Source: Halichondria panicea (Eukaryota > Porifera > Demospongiae > Suberitida > Halichondriidae). From it: a stretch of 64,000 nucleotides of DNA. Positions 25,201-36,238 of this stretch are shown here, piece after piece. Both the position numbers and the translations under genes were made by a program. The stretch lies in assembly GCF_963675165.1 (NCBI RefSeq), contig NC_087392.1, positions 4,051,442-4,115,441 on the forward strand. The letters are read 5' to 3'. How positions within the stretch are numbered: position 1 is the first letter of the stretch; each line of letters opens with the position of its first letter. Below the pieces are notes generated by a model, which saw only the letters and a list, made by a program, of their open reading frames with translations, was not told the DNA's origin and searched no databases.

Positions 25201-28200
25201 GATACGATAGTGGATATTGCCAACTCAAGTGAAACAAAACTTGTAATGCGTGTGACCGAACCCTGTATACTCATGCCCTCGGCCACCTCACCCCCTCACC
25301 ACAAACTCTGAGCTACATTTGTTATAGTTGCTGAGTTACATTCCACGTATGAAGATTGTGAGATTGAGGAATTATTTTCTATTAGCTAAAAATGATAAGC
25401 TCATTACTTTGGTCCTTTGGTCCATTGATCAATGCATGGTCAGCTTGTGCTATAGTATTTTCTGTCATTGATCTAATTAAGCTTTAAAGACAAATTTATG
25501 AGTGGTGTGATTTAAATTAATTGGCTGTCCACTGCTTTGGCTGCTTTAAACAATGTTCGAGTACTCCCTCATGCACGTATTGTACCTATTTTATACGATG
25601 TCATGGAATTGTGTGCATGATGTAATGTTATGTCACCATGAACAGGACGAGGCTGGGGAAGGAGGAGAGCCGGCCGTCGAGTTCATTAATGCAGAAGGTG
25701 ATCACTAATTATTTGTGGCATTTTGTCTAATTAGATGACATCTCCCACTCTGCGTATGTATCCATGTTTATGAGATCACATTATCGTGCAGTGCATGTCT
25801 ATAGACCATACTATAACTTGGCAATTGGCTTGTGCCTGACCTCTGTTCCTAGTCAGCGGTATGCTCACACTCACAGCTTGGCACACTCTTACTTTAATAA
25901 GTGGTCTCACATCTTCTGTCACATTAGACAGCAGGTAAATTGAAGCTTGTTGTTTGTCAGTATTAATTAGCAGGACCAGGTGCCCATGCCGTTGAATCAA
26001 AGTGTCTATTAGTATTTCTAAAGATTGGTCATTAGAATGCCCTTTAACACATGAAAGAGGCAATTTATGTATTAAATTGGAGGATTAAAAATAGTTACCA
26101 CTTCTAAATTTTTTATAGAAGCTGTACTAGGCCTCAGGCACCTACTGTAAAGTGTGCAAAATACCTTATTTTATTTACATGAAGGTGATAATTGCAATCT
26201 AATGTTTATGTGAAAATTCACCTGCCCATGTATGTTGTCTTATTTTGAGTTGTATATATATCCTTCGTTTCTCTCAGATTCAAGTGTTGCCGTGGCAATA
26301 GCTAATCGGACGACCACCCCCTACATGACTAAGTACGAGAGAGCGAGAGTGTTAGGAACAAGAGCCCTGCAGATAAGGTCCGCTAGAAATGGAACCCTTC
26401 GTATAAAGTGTCAGTTAATTTCCTACTTAATTGTTATTGTAGCCTCCTCGTAACGGTAGTGATGAATCCATTTCAGAATGTTCTGATACTCATGCATGCA
26501 TAAAAGAACTTGACCTCTGACCTCTTGCTTTTTGATCTATGTAGTGGGTGCCAAATAGTTGTGTTTCATGTTATTCGTATTTAATTTATTATTAATGGTT
26601 TGGTTTTCGGTAATGACTAGAAATTGCTCAGAATGTCTTTGTAGTCCTCTTTGAAGGTTATTGACACTCGCCAAAATTCATGTTTTCAGTTTTCATCATC
26701 CCTTATCAGCCGTCCCCCTGACTTACACGCACGCACTTTAACCCCCTTCCTTCCATGCACACACTTTAACCCCCCCTCCTTCCCTGCACGCACTTTAACC
26801 CCCTTCCTTTCATGCACACACTTTAACCCCCTTCCTTCATGCACACACTTTAACCCCCCTCCTTCCATGCACACACTTTAACCCCCTTCCTTCCGTGCAC
26901 ACACTTTAACCCCCTTCCTTTCATGCACACACTTTAACCCCCCTCCTTCCATGCACACACTTTAACCCCCCTCCTTCCCTGCACACACTTTAACCCCCTT
27001 CCTTCCATGCACACACTTTAACCCCCCTCCTTCCATGCACCACAAACGCAGTATGGGCGCCCCTGTTATGGTAGAGCTGGAGGGGGAAACAGACCCTCTC
27101 AAAATCTCCATGAAGGAACTCAAGTAAGCTAGTACTCGATCTGCCACAATAGACGGTATGTGTTGTGTGTTATACATGTACATGTATATGCAATATACCC
27201 ACCCCACCCTTAATTAACATGTATGCGTTATGATTGTAGGCTGGAAAGCTGCCCTCAGGCTATAATAATATTCAGCTGTGAGTTGCTAGGTTTCTCCAAC
27301 CGTACAACAGTGGTAGCTATTTGAAACCACTATTGGGTATAGTAATTAGTGGCTGTAGGAAGTGGTATAGAAACAGTTGGTTGGGGTCTGTGGACAGTCT
27401 AAACATTTTAAAGTGAAAACAATGAAACCTATCTGGTGTGGGTATCTAGGCAGCCGGCTCTAGACAGTAGTGCACTTCGTTCAATTGCTCATTTTTTAGT
27501 ATCTAGTTTTGTTTTGAACATAATTACTATTAGGAATGTGTACAGTGAAACAATTCTATTAATAGTGTACCGTATAGCGGGTATATTTCGAGGGTATAAA
27601 TGTTCACGGTTTTCACGGATTGAGCCTCTACCGCGAAAATTTATACCCACGAAAATTTATATCTTTATTGAATAGTAGGCGTGTTCAGTATTATTGACCA
27701 CACCTATCGACAATAAGAGGTGCCTCACCGTTATAGGCTAGGCCTGGATTCGAGGCTAACGGTGTGGTGGTAACAGCTGCATGTTGATGTGCGCATGCGC
27801 CAAAAGGCTGGAACTCAGACCACGAAAATAAAATCCGCGAAATCCTTTGTAATGGTCCATCCGCGAAAATTTATACCCTCGAAATATACCCGCTATACGG
27901 TATTACAACTGATTGAAACTGCATCAAAACTAGAGCAGTGAAGTGCTAACCCTCGGCTGTTTACTTGAATACAAAGTAGTATGTATGAAGCATGGAAGCT
28001 AAGCAATGAAATTCCATCGTTCCTGGTACAGGATCACTTCAGCTGTAAATACGTACCTCGATAAAAGGACGCACGTAGAAGCTAGAGACCAACGTGTTCA
28101 AGCTTCTTAGCTTTGCTTGTTTTTATATGACAACGAAGCTCTGCTACCATCGAAATCTGCCGTTGTTAAAACTAATAACTTGTTGTGTGAAGGCTATATA

Positions 28201-30013
28201 ATACATGCTGTAAACTGTAAATGCAGTGCTGTAGCATCCAGGTAAGCAGACTCACAAACAAACAAACCAAACGACTACTATACCCGCTGGCCACGGCACG
28301 GCCTCCGGGTAACAATTAGCAATCAATAATTAAGGGATTAATAACAGCTCCTTGACAGAGAATGATTCTGGGATGTACAAATATAGTGTTAACAACAGTC
28401 ATGCATGTGACCACCATAATAATTATGTTACTTAACGTTGTCCCCCCCCTCCTCCCCATCAATGATAGATGTAATGCGGGAATAATGAATAATTTGTAGT
28501 CTGTTATTTTGAGAATAAAAGAATAGAATACCGTATAGCACGACATTTTCGGGAAACTGCTTCTAAAAACGTTTCGTTAAAATAATTATATTTCGTGCTA
28601 TACGGTATGTCAATGCACATTGCGTCCGCCGTTGGCTACCGTAAAGCGGGTATATTTCGAGGGTATAAACGTGTTGCACATGGTTGTGTGCTCCCTCAAG
28701 TTTATGAGGAATGCAGAGTTTATGGTAGTTAAACCCCACTCAGTTGCTATGATACAGACCCCAAGTGGGGTATATTCTACCAAGGCCTTGAAAGGGAATG
28801 TTCCATACATGTGCAATAAAGAGTGCGTAGCAAAACTTGTTCACCGAGTGTTGCTACTGTACAACACAAGAATGGCTACCACGCGTTAGAACTCCCTACT
28901 GCGCATGCCTACCCGTATTATTCCCAAGAGTACTTGCCCCTGGCTGCCATTAACCATTGTTTGGTGCTAAACATAAAACCTACATTGTAGACTTCGTACT
29001 TTTGGCATCTTTTTTAGCATCAATCATGGTCGATCATTTCCCACTCTTTATGATTACCGCTCGGTGATTACAGATAGTTATTATGATATTATATCTGAGT
29101 GTGTAGTAGCAATAGCTAGTAGCTTTATGTAGCTTGACACATTCACCGAGGCATCAGCACCCGTGGTGCTTTCATTGAGATTCTGGTCGGCAGTCGGCAT
29201 TGAGCAAACCAATGGCCACAGTCCTGTGTGTTTTCTAATGTGCTACAGTAGACTCTCGTTAATCTGGCCACCCTTAGGACAGTGCAGCTTGGCCGGAATA
29301 GTGAGTTGGCCGCCACATTCAGAAAATAGCCGTAAATCTCAGACTTAAATTTTGTCTCAAGATAATGATGAATCATTATGCTCTCATCCAATTTTATCTG
29401 CCAAACCACACCCAAAACGTCACATCCGGCTGTAATAAACGTATAACATACCTAATTTGGGGCAGCCAGTACTAAAGGGAATAATAGGCATCAATGTTTA
29501 TTTTTGGTAAAGATCGTTACATTAAGTTTTGCATAACGATGTTCTCATGGCAAAAATGACTGAAGGTGAATATTACGGATCAGTTCAAGTCAGCATAACA
29601 CTGAGATATTAATTATGTCGTGTGTCAGTTGTGTACATGCTGTGTTTATGTCTATGTCTTCTATAATTATTATTATGGCACATTTTTCGGATTTTTTATG
29701 AGATATAGGTACATTTTTCAGAATAGAATAACGGGTGAAAAAAGCATATTTTATCAGGGCCTAGAATACAGAATACTGAATGGCCCTGCATTTCAAGGCG
29801 AGTTTTGTGCAGTAAACATCTAGCTAGCAATCTGTGCCAAACCAAATGGCCGGTATATTGAGGTGGCCGTACTTCAGAGAGCGAGTCTACTGTAATCATT
29901 CACCCAAACTCATTACCCCTTACAGAGCTAAGAAGATCCCCATCATTATTCGCCGTTACCTACCAGATGGGAGTTACGAGGATTGGTCAGTGGAGGAACT
30001 AATTGTTGAATAG
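22202..30013 (+). CDS. POLR2F: RNA polymerases I/II/III shared subunit RPB6 (ABC2)
   Basis: Six exons: 22202-22215, 22525-22594, 25646-25697, 26278-26377, 27052-27123, 29926-30013; all phases agree; 131 residues (human 127). The first coding exon is only 14 nt. The acidic N-terminal third (D/E/G-rich) is variable. The conserved core begins at '[20 protein letters not shown]', continues with '[14 protein letters not shown]' and ends '[17 protein letters not shown]', the RPB6/omega fold that clamps the largest subunit during assembly of all three nuclear polymerases. The C-terminus ends SVEELIVE. A tiny essential gene spread over 7.8 kb: introns hold a minisatellite, a Helitron-like element and several MITEs. 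Confidence 0.95.
22595..25645 (+). other. POLR2F intron 2, 3 kb, no gene seen
   Basis: AT-rich intron with a poly-G run (about 22641-22652) and scattered short ORFs showing no domain. I recognise no transposon termini. Confidence 0.5.
26732..27040 (+). repeat. 28-bp pyrimidine-rich minisatellite at the POLR2F exon 5 acceptor
   Basis: About eleven copies of a 27-29-bp unit (CACACTTTAACCCCC then TCCTTCCATG, with small variations) end about 10 bp before the AG used by exon 5 at 27052. One strand is almost purely pyrimidine plus A, so the array itself supplies the polypyrimidine tract. Copies differ by C-run length and by A/G at one position, indicating ongoing slippage. Confidence 0.85.
27570..27900. 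mobile_element. CCGTATAG-family MITE, copy 1 (331 bp)
   Basis: TIRs begin CCGTATAGCGGGTATATTTC and end with the complement; TA flanks both sides (27568-27569, 27901-27902). The element at 33728-34057 is nearly base-for-base identical, differing by a few substitutions and one indel, so both moved recently. The interior contains a GCGCATGCGC palindrome near 27789. No coding capacity. Lies in POLR2F intron 5. Confidence 0.85.
27930..28312 (-). mobile_element. Helitron-like element, short copy
   Basis: On the minus strand it runs from a CCCGGAGGCC-like 5' region at about 28312 to CTCTAG (27930) followed by T. The subterminal GCACTTCACTGC is a weakened version of the family near-palindrome. Contains the family's exon-end-like segment with a GTAAGCAG donor on the plus strand. 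Length 383 bp. Confidence 0.45.
28531..28605. mobile_element. 75-bp TA-flanked miniature hairpin element
   Basis: CCGTATAGCACGA at the left pairs with TCGTGCTATACGG at the right (13-bp perfect TIR), with TA on both outer sides. The first 8 bases match the CCGTATAG MITE ends, so it is probably a relative reduced to its tips. Confidence 0.6.
28637..29060. repeat. Truncated MITE end plus dispersed repeat
   Basis: 28637-28671 is a lone left end of the CCGTATAG family (CCGTAAAGCGGGTATATTTC). Downstream words such as 'agcaaaacttgttcacc...agtgttgctact' and 'catggtcgatcatt' recur in the repeat at 38400-38680, so this is a remnant of that dispersed family rather than unique intron. Confidence 0.45.
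29246..29892. mobile_element. TA-flanked inverted-repeat element, 647 bp
   Basis: The left end CAGTAGACTCTCGTTAATC and right end (complement CAGTAGACTCGCTCTCTGA) form TIRs flanked by TA (29244-29245, 29893-29894). A second 'ggccg' word is mirrored inside both ends. No transposase found. Inserted in POLR2F intron 5, ending 33 bp before exon 6. Confidence 0.65.
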
Positions 30014-30549
30014 TCAGGAGCTCCTGTTATAACTATAACTCAGACACACATTTTGAAGATTGCGTAACATGTTTTCAGGGTACTACATCACCACGCATGT
30101 TGTGATGCACATGCGGTTGTATATAGCTATTGTCTTTGTATCTCCTTCTTTTGTTTATTTTTTGCGGCTCAATTGACATCACAACATTAATTGTTATCAC
30201 TTTCTGTTCTTTTAATAAGTCACACCATATGAAATGTAATTTTCTTGGGGTAAAATTCATTGAACTTGAAAACAGTGCTTCATATTTTCGTTAGACTTTA
30301 TTATCTGCACTGCATTGCTTGTGTACTGGGTAAACGATTACTTCGCATTATATAGTCGTGCTAACCTTTTCTTACATTCTTCCGTACATAAAATACTCAT
30401 TTTGGACCTTTACCGTTTCGGTTGTCACTTATAATTATATCAACTTGCTCTGCTACATTTTTATTGCCTCCCTTCGATGCGCTTAAAATTATAATTATGC
30501 ACTCATAAAAACAAATTGTCACATGATCAACAATAAATTGTTCTATTCT
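30014..30549 (+). other. POLR2F 3' flank
   Basis: AT-rich sequence downstream of the POLR2F stop. An AATAAA at about 30530 could serve POLR2F. On the opposite strand an AATAAA lies near 30298-30303, about 95 bp beyond the minus-strand open frame ending at 30397. Confidence 0.35.
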
Positions 30550-30723
30550 CGAATGTCTTCTATTACATACAGTCCAGCTGGAAGCACAATTCTCTTGGTC
30601 TTCTTGTTTCCCGACGACAAGCAGTAGCACTGACTTGGCCAATGTAACAGGCACATATCTGCATGTTTGTTCCAACACCCCTTTTGCACATGTCTGTTGG
30701 CTCACAAAATGATACGAATCCAA
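30397..30723 (-). other. Possible terminal exon or pseudo-exon, function unknown
   Basis: On the minus strand an acceptor (GTTGCAG before about 30730) opens a 108-codon frame containing 'TCAKGVLEQTCRYVPVT' and 'VLLLVVGKQEDQENCASSW', ending in TGA at 30397, with AATAAA about 95 bp beyond. The first 50 codons match the exon-like segment of the tandem units upstream; the rest is unique. No family recognised. Frames of the repeated copies are not mutually compatible, so a functional protein is doubtful. Confidence 0.2.
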
Positions 30724-33420
30724 ATTATCTGCAACAGAACACGTTAATAATACACAGCAGTTACGTTATCAAAATTAATGTCTCCTGGTTTAGGAATACG
30801 AGACAAGCTAATGTGCGGCTTGTCAGGTGAAGACGAACACAGGACTTACTCTAGGCCCCTCTTGACTCTGACTAGGGGGGGGAGGGCCCACTATCAGAAA
30901 CACATTAGGGCCATACCGATCTATATACGAGTGATGTATCACTGACCTGGATTTTTGGGACATCTAGCCTTTCTTGGTATCTTTGTTTCCCGACGACCAG
31001 CAGTAGAAACTTGACTTGGCCAGTGTAACAGGCACATATCTGCATGTTTGTTCCAACACCCCTTTTTGCACACGTCCGTCGGCTCACAAAACGATACGAA
31101 TCCAAATTATCTGCACCAGAACACATTAATATCTCCTGGTTTAGGAATACGAGACAAGCTAGTGTGCGGCTTGTCAGGTGAAGACGAACACAGGACTTAC
31201 TCTAGGCCCCTCTTGACTCTGACTAGGGGGGGGAGGGCCCACTATCAGAAACACATTAGGGCCATACCGATCTATATACGAGTGATGTATCACTGACCTG
31301 GATTTTGGGACATCTAGTCTTTCTTGGTATCTTTGTTTCCCGACGACCAGCAGTAGAAACCTGACTTGGCCAGTGTAACAGGCACGTATCTGCATGTTTG
31401 TTCCAACACCTTTTTTGCACACGTCCGTCGGATCACAGAATAATATGAATCTGCAACAGAACACGTTGATATAATAATACACTGCAGTTAATGTCTCCTG
31501 GTTTAGGAATACGAGACAAGCTTGTGTTCGGCTTGTCAGGTGAAGACGAACACAGGACTTACTCTAGGCCCCTCTTGACTCCAACTAGGGGGGGAGGGCC
31601 CACTATCAGAAACACGTTAGGGCCATACCGATCTATATACGAGTGACGTATCACTGACCTGAATTTTTGGGACATCTAGGTATCTTTATTTCCCGACGAC
31701 CAGCAGTAGAAACCCGACTTGGCCAGCGTAACAGGCACGTATCTGCATGTTTGTTACAACACCTTTTTTGCACACGTCCGTCGGATCACAGAATGATATG
31801 AATCTGCAACAGAATACGTTGATATAATAATACACAGCAGTTACGTTATCAAAATTAACGTCTCCTGGTTTAGGAATACGAGACAAGCTAATGTGCGGCT
31901 TGTCAGGTGAAGACGAACACAGGACCTACTCTAGGCCCCTCTTGACTCCGACTAGGGGGGGGAGGGCCCACTATCAGAAACACGTTAGGGCCATACCGAT
32001 CTATATACGAGTGATGTATCACTGACCTGGATTTTTGGGACATCTAGTCTTTCTTGGTATCTTTGTTTCCCGACGACCAGCAGTACAGTAGCACTGACTC
32101 GGCCAGTGTAACAGGCACGTATCTGCATGTTTGTTCCAACACCCCTTTTTGCACACGTCCGTTGGATCACAGAATAATATGAATCTACAACAGAACACGT
32201 TGATATAATAATATACAGCAGTTAATGTCTCCTGGTTTAGGAATACGAGACAAGCTAGTGTTCGGCTTGTCAGGTGAAGACGAACACAGGACCTACTCTA
32301 GGCCCCTCTTGACTCCGACTAGGGGGGGGAGGGCCCACTATCAGAAACACGTTAGGGCCATACCGATCTATATACGAGTGATGTATCACTGACCTTGATT
32401 TTTGGGACATCTAGTCTTTCTTGGTATCTTGCTTCCCGACGACCGGGAGTAGAAACCTGACTTGCCAGCGTAACAGGCACGTATCTGCATGTTTGTTGCA
32501 ACACCTTTTTTGCACACGTCCGTCGGATCACAGAATGATATGAATCTGCAACAGAACACGTTGATATAATAATACACAGTAGTTATTATTAAATTAATGT
32601 CTCCTGGTTTAGGAATACGAGACAAGCTAATGTGCGGCTTGTCAGGTGAAGACGAACACAGGACCTACTCTAGGCCCCTCTTGACTCTGACTAGGGGGGG
32701 AGGGCCCACTGTCAGAAACACGTTAGGGCCATACCGATCTATATATGAGTGATGTATCACTGACCTGGATTTTGGGACATCTAGTCTTTCTTGGTATCTT
32801 TGTTTCCCGACGACCGGCAGTAGAAACCTGACTTGGCCAGTGTAACAGGCACGTATCTGCATGTTTGTTCCAACACCCCTTTTTGCACACGTCCGTCGGA
32901 TCACAGAATAATATGAATCTGCAACAGAACACGTTGATATAATAATACACAGCAGTTAATGTCTCCTGGTTTAGGAATACGAGACAAGCTTGTGTTCGGC
33001 TTGTCAGGTGAAGACGAACACAGGACTTACTCTAGGCCCCTCTTGACTCCAACTAGGGGGGGAGGGCCCACATTAGGGCCATACCGATCTATATACGAGT
33101 GACGTATCACTGACCTGAATTTTTGGGACATCTAGGTATCTTTATTTCCCGACGACCAGCAGTAGAAACCCGACTTGGCCAGCGTAACAGGCACTATCTG
33201 CATGTTTGTTACAACACCTGAACGTACTAAATCACAATAGAGCATGTAATGTGCACTTACTCACCTTACAAATCAGGTGAAGATGAACACAAGACTTACT
33301 CTAGGCCCCTCTTGACTCCGACTGGGGGGGGGGGGCACATCAGAAACACGTTAGGGCCATACCGATCTATATAGAGTGACATATTACTGGTGAGGGTACC
33401 TGGGTTTTTGGGGACATCTT
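30550..33420 (-). repeat. Tandem array of about 360-bp units with splice-flanked exon-like core
   Basis: The landmark TCTCCTGGTTTAGGAATACG recurs at 30781, 31132, 31494, 31861, 32228, 32600 and 32962 (spacing 351-372 bp), followed by a degenerate eighth unit to about 33420. Each unit, read on the minus strand, has an acceptor-like TTGCAG, 150-165 bp of mostly open sequence (words TCAKRGVGTNMQ, LLLVVGKQRYQERLDVP) and a good donor CCAG|GTCAGTG. A homopolymer (A-run/G-run) of 8 or 9 bases shifts frame between copies: units near 31060, 32140 and 32877 have 9, those near 31410, 31770 and 32500 have 8. Unknown function: duplicated exon cluster, decayed gene or satellite. Confidence 0.8.
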
Positions 33421-33590
33421 AATTGTCTTTCTTGACGACACACACCTCCTTTCCACATCTAAACCAGTTGAGCAAGGGGAGGTTTCCTTTGCCACTCTCC
33501 CAACTCATTTCACCAACAAACAACTTCCTGAACATGCTAAATCACAATAGAGCATGTAATGTGCACTTACTCACCTTACAAACGAGTAGT
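33218..33590 (+). repeat. 57-bp direct duplication at the array edge
   Basis: A segment carrying 'aaatcacaatagagcatgta' and 'gtgcacttactcaccttaca' occurs at about 33220-33275 and again at 33530-33585. It brackets the degenerate last array unit, suggesting the edge of a segmental duplication. Confidence 0.6.
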
Positions 33591-33727
33591 AATAATCTAA
33601 AGCAAGCTATGATTACAGTGGATCCCCCAATCGGCAAGGCTACTGCACAAACTACAACTTCTTTCAAGACCATGTGTCCGTTTGATCTGCGATCTTTGTA
33701 CGCATGCGCAATAATCTTCAGAGGTTA

Positions 33728-34057
33728 CCGTATAGCGGGTATATTTCGAGGGTATAAATGTTCGCGGTTTTCGCGGATTGAGCCTCTACCGCGAAAATTT
33801 ATACCCACGAAAATTTATATCTTTATTGAATAGTAGGCGTGTTCAGTATTATTGACCACACCTATCGACATAAGAGGTGCCTCACCGTTATAGGCTAGGC
33901 CTGGATTCGAGGCTAACGGTGTGGTGGTAACAGCTGCATGTTGATGTGCGCATGCGCCAAAAGGCTGGAACTCAGACCACGAAAATAAAATCCGCGAAAT
34001 CCTTTGTAATGGTCCATCCGCAAAAATTTATACCCTCGAAATATACCCGCTATACGG
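33728..34057. mobile_element. CCGTATAG-family MITE, copy 2 (330 bp)
   Basis: Same 5' and 3' TIRs, same orientation and almost the same sequence as the copy at 27570-27900, with TA at 33726-33727 and 34058-34059. Situated just beyond the tandem array. Confidence 0.85.
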
Positions 34058-34059
34058 TA

Positions 34060-35321
34060 ATTAGCAGTAGGCGTGTATGGTGGGTGTAACCAGTAGGTGT
34101 AACCCAATAAATGGGAGTGTCACAGGAGTGGGTGTAGCTCCACCTACTGCGCATGCGCTTGTACAATTGTGCTGTCACACAAGATCTACATATCTACATT
34201 GTATGTTTCTATGATGTGGTCTATCTATTGGAATCTTATATACTGGAACCAAGTAACAGGAACTCTACTACTTATACTGGATATATCACTTGGTGACTAG
34301 ATCTATAGAAGGTTCTCAACTTTTGGTTTATCGCTTCTTGTCTAAATTCTCAGTGGGAAGGAAGGTTTATAAACTGAGGTGAGGTCTTATACTGTGATGG
34401 GCTGTAAGCTTAGTCTTAGAGTGTGCAAGTGGGAAGGGGAACTGTATAGCACTAAGCAGAAATAAGTTTGAGGAGTGATTTATACTGCTATGCAAGTATA
34501 TAGCATAGTAAGGCATAATACATTATGATGCATAATTATAATGCAGGTGTCCGAGCATCAGTAATTTACTGTACAAACTCTTGATTGTTTCGTATTATAA
34601 TTATAATGCTGCATAACATATTTGGACACATGATTCCCATAATTTATTCTTGTGTACAATGCCCATTCACTATAAAACAAAGGTGCCACTCTAATCTGAA
34701 ACTTTGGCTCTAATTTAAAGTCATCAAAGCTATTTCTCCTGCAATTTCAACGTGGTCGTCACTAGTCGTCACTCTAAATAGGCGCCAGTTGAGGCTCATG
34801 TATTTTTCTTTGTTCTATTTGTGCGCCAAAGGAAAATCTGTTTAGGACTTTTTACTGATGCATCATAATAATTATTATCGAAATGTTTAGTTTGGGCAAT
34901 CCGCGAAAATTTAGTGCCCCGAAAATAACTCGCTATACGATATTGATGGATTTAGATCTGTATAGATGGCAATTACTATATGCACACACACTTTATAATA
35001 TTATATATAATGGAATCTTCATTAATGACAACCTTCAAAGTGCATGCCACGCTATAAAATGGCCAAGAGCTCAAGTCCGGATTGAAACTGCAATGATTAG
35101 CAACATCTCAAGAATGGCATGCACCTTTCTAGATCTACTCCGTATAACGAGGGCAGCTTTCTAGTCCCCAATCATAAGAAAAGGTTTATGTAAGCAGCTG
35201 GTTAGATCAAATAATGATTGGTCCTATTTGTAAATACAAAGAAGAATATTCTCTGAATCTCCGACTCTGACAGTGACAAGGTAACCAGAAAATAACCTCC
35301 CAGAACGGACAGCCACACTCA
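34060..35321. other. Gene-poor AT-rich stretch
   Basis: No supported gene. It holds a GCGCATGCGC palindrome (about 34147), many TAATTATA-type short inverted words, and a lone degraded end of the CCGTATAG MITE family at about 34900-34942. Confidence 0.5.
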
Positions 35322-36238
35322 GAACGAGTGTTGCAAGCGTGCGCTTGCTAATGGCTCTCGCCATGTTTTTGCTTTCACTCAAAAGTATTAGAGTGTTATA
35401 GAAGAGGTAAATAATTTGCAATGTGCTTTGATTGTTTCACAAGAAAGGGGTGTTCACAGTTACTAGTGTATACTGATCGTTTTAAAATAATGGCCTGTAG
35501 CATTTGAATTAAATCAACGATACTGAAGCAACTGCATGTTATTTAAATGGCCTGTAGCCAAACAGTGGGAGCAAACCTTTGTCAAAGGCACAGACTAAGA
35601 GAGAATTTAAGCACAGGCAGTAGTATAGCACAGACAGTATAGTATATAAACAAGCAGGAAGTATGTATCTATATCTATATTAATACTGAGAAGAAAAGAC
35701 TTGTGTACATGAATCTCTAGTCTATAATTATGTTATCATTGTTTTGTGGCTTACCGGTATACCAGGACCTCAAGAAAAAGAAGTACTGGTAAGTTGATTC
35801 TGCATGCGCCACTGGATTCTCTAACATGTGGGAATGAGCGCGCATGCGCATTGTATCCACAGGAATAATTGAAGGGTGTGTCCGAAGAGATCAAGTCTTT
35901 TCTGACTCTAGTAGCTAACGAAAAGCTAGCGCTTTAGTGCAAGGCTAACTCATGTGTTGAATAGAAAGTTTGTGCGAACAGATGATGCTATGAAAGATTT
36001 TGAAGGGACTTCAACAGCCATCAATGTGACCATAACTCGAGAAAAAAGCTTTAGTTTGCTAATCCATGAATCAAAATCCAAGAGAACGTGACTAGAAGCC
36101 TATAGAAGCTGTTAGTTTTCGTCGCATTGCAACCGTTGAGCAGTTACAGCTGGAATACACACACACACAGACACACAGACACAGTCAGCTTTACCGTATC
36201 CCTCGTACGGCTACGCCTCGAGGCATAATTAGATTATA
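35322..36238 (-). repeat. Left arm of a 0.9-kb inverted repeat pair
   Basis: Read on the minus strand from 36238 (ATTATGCCTCGAGGCGTAGC, then a GT-repeat, then TTCCAGCTGTAACTG) to 35322 (GCAACACTCGTTC), it matches 40662-41500 on the plus strand along its length with indels. The arms are 4.4 kb apart. Family name unknown; the ends are not TIRs of each other within one copy. Confidence 0.7.

Noticed and set aside
26732-27040. CRISPR-like regular repeat
   Set aside because: Units are contiguous with no unique spacers, and the setting is a eukaryotic intron; it is a minisatellite.
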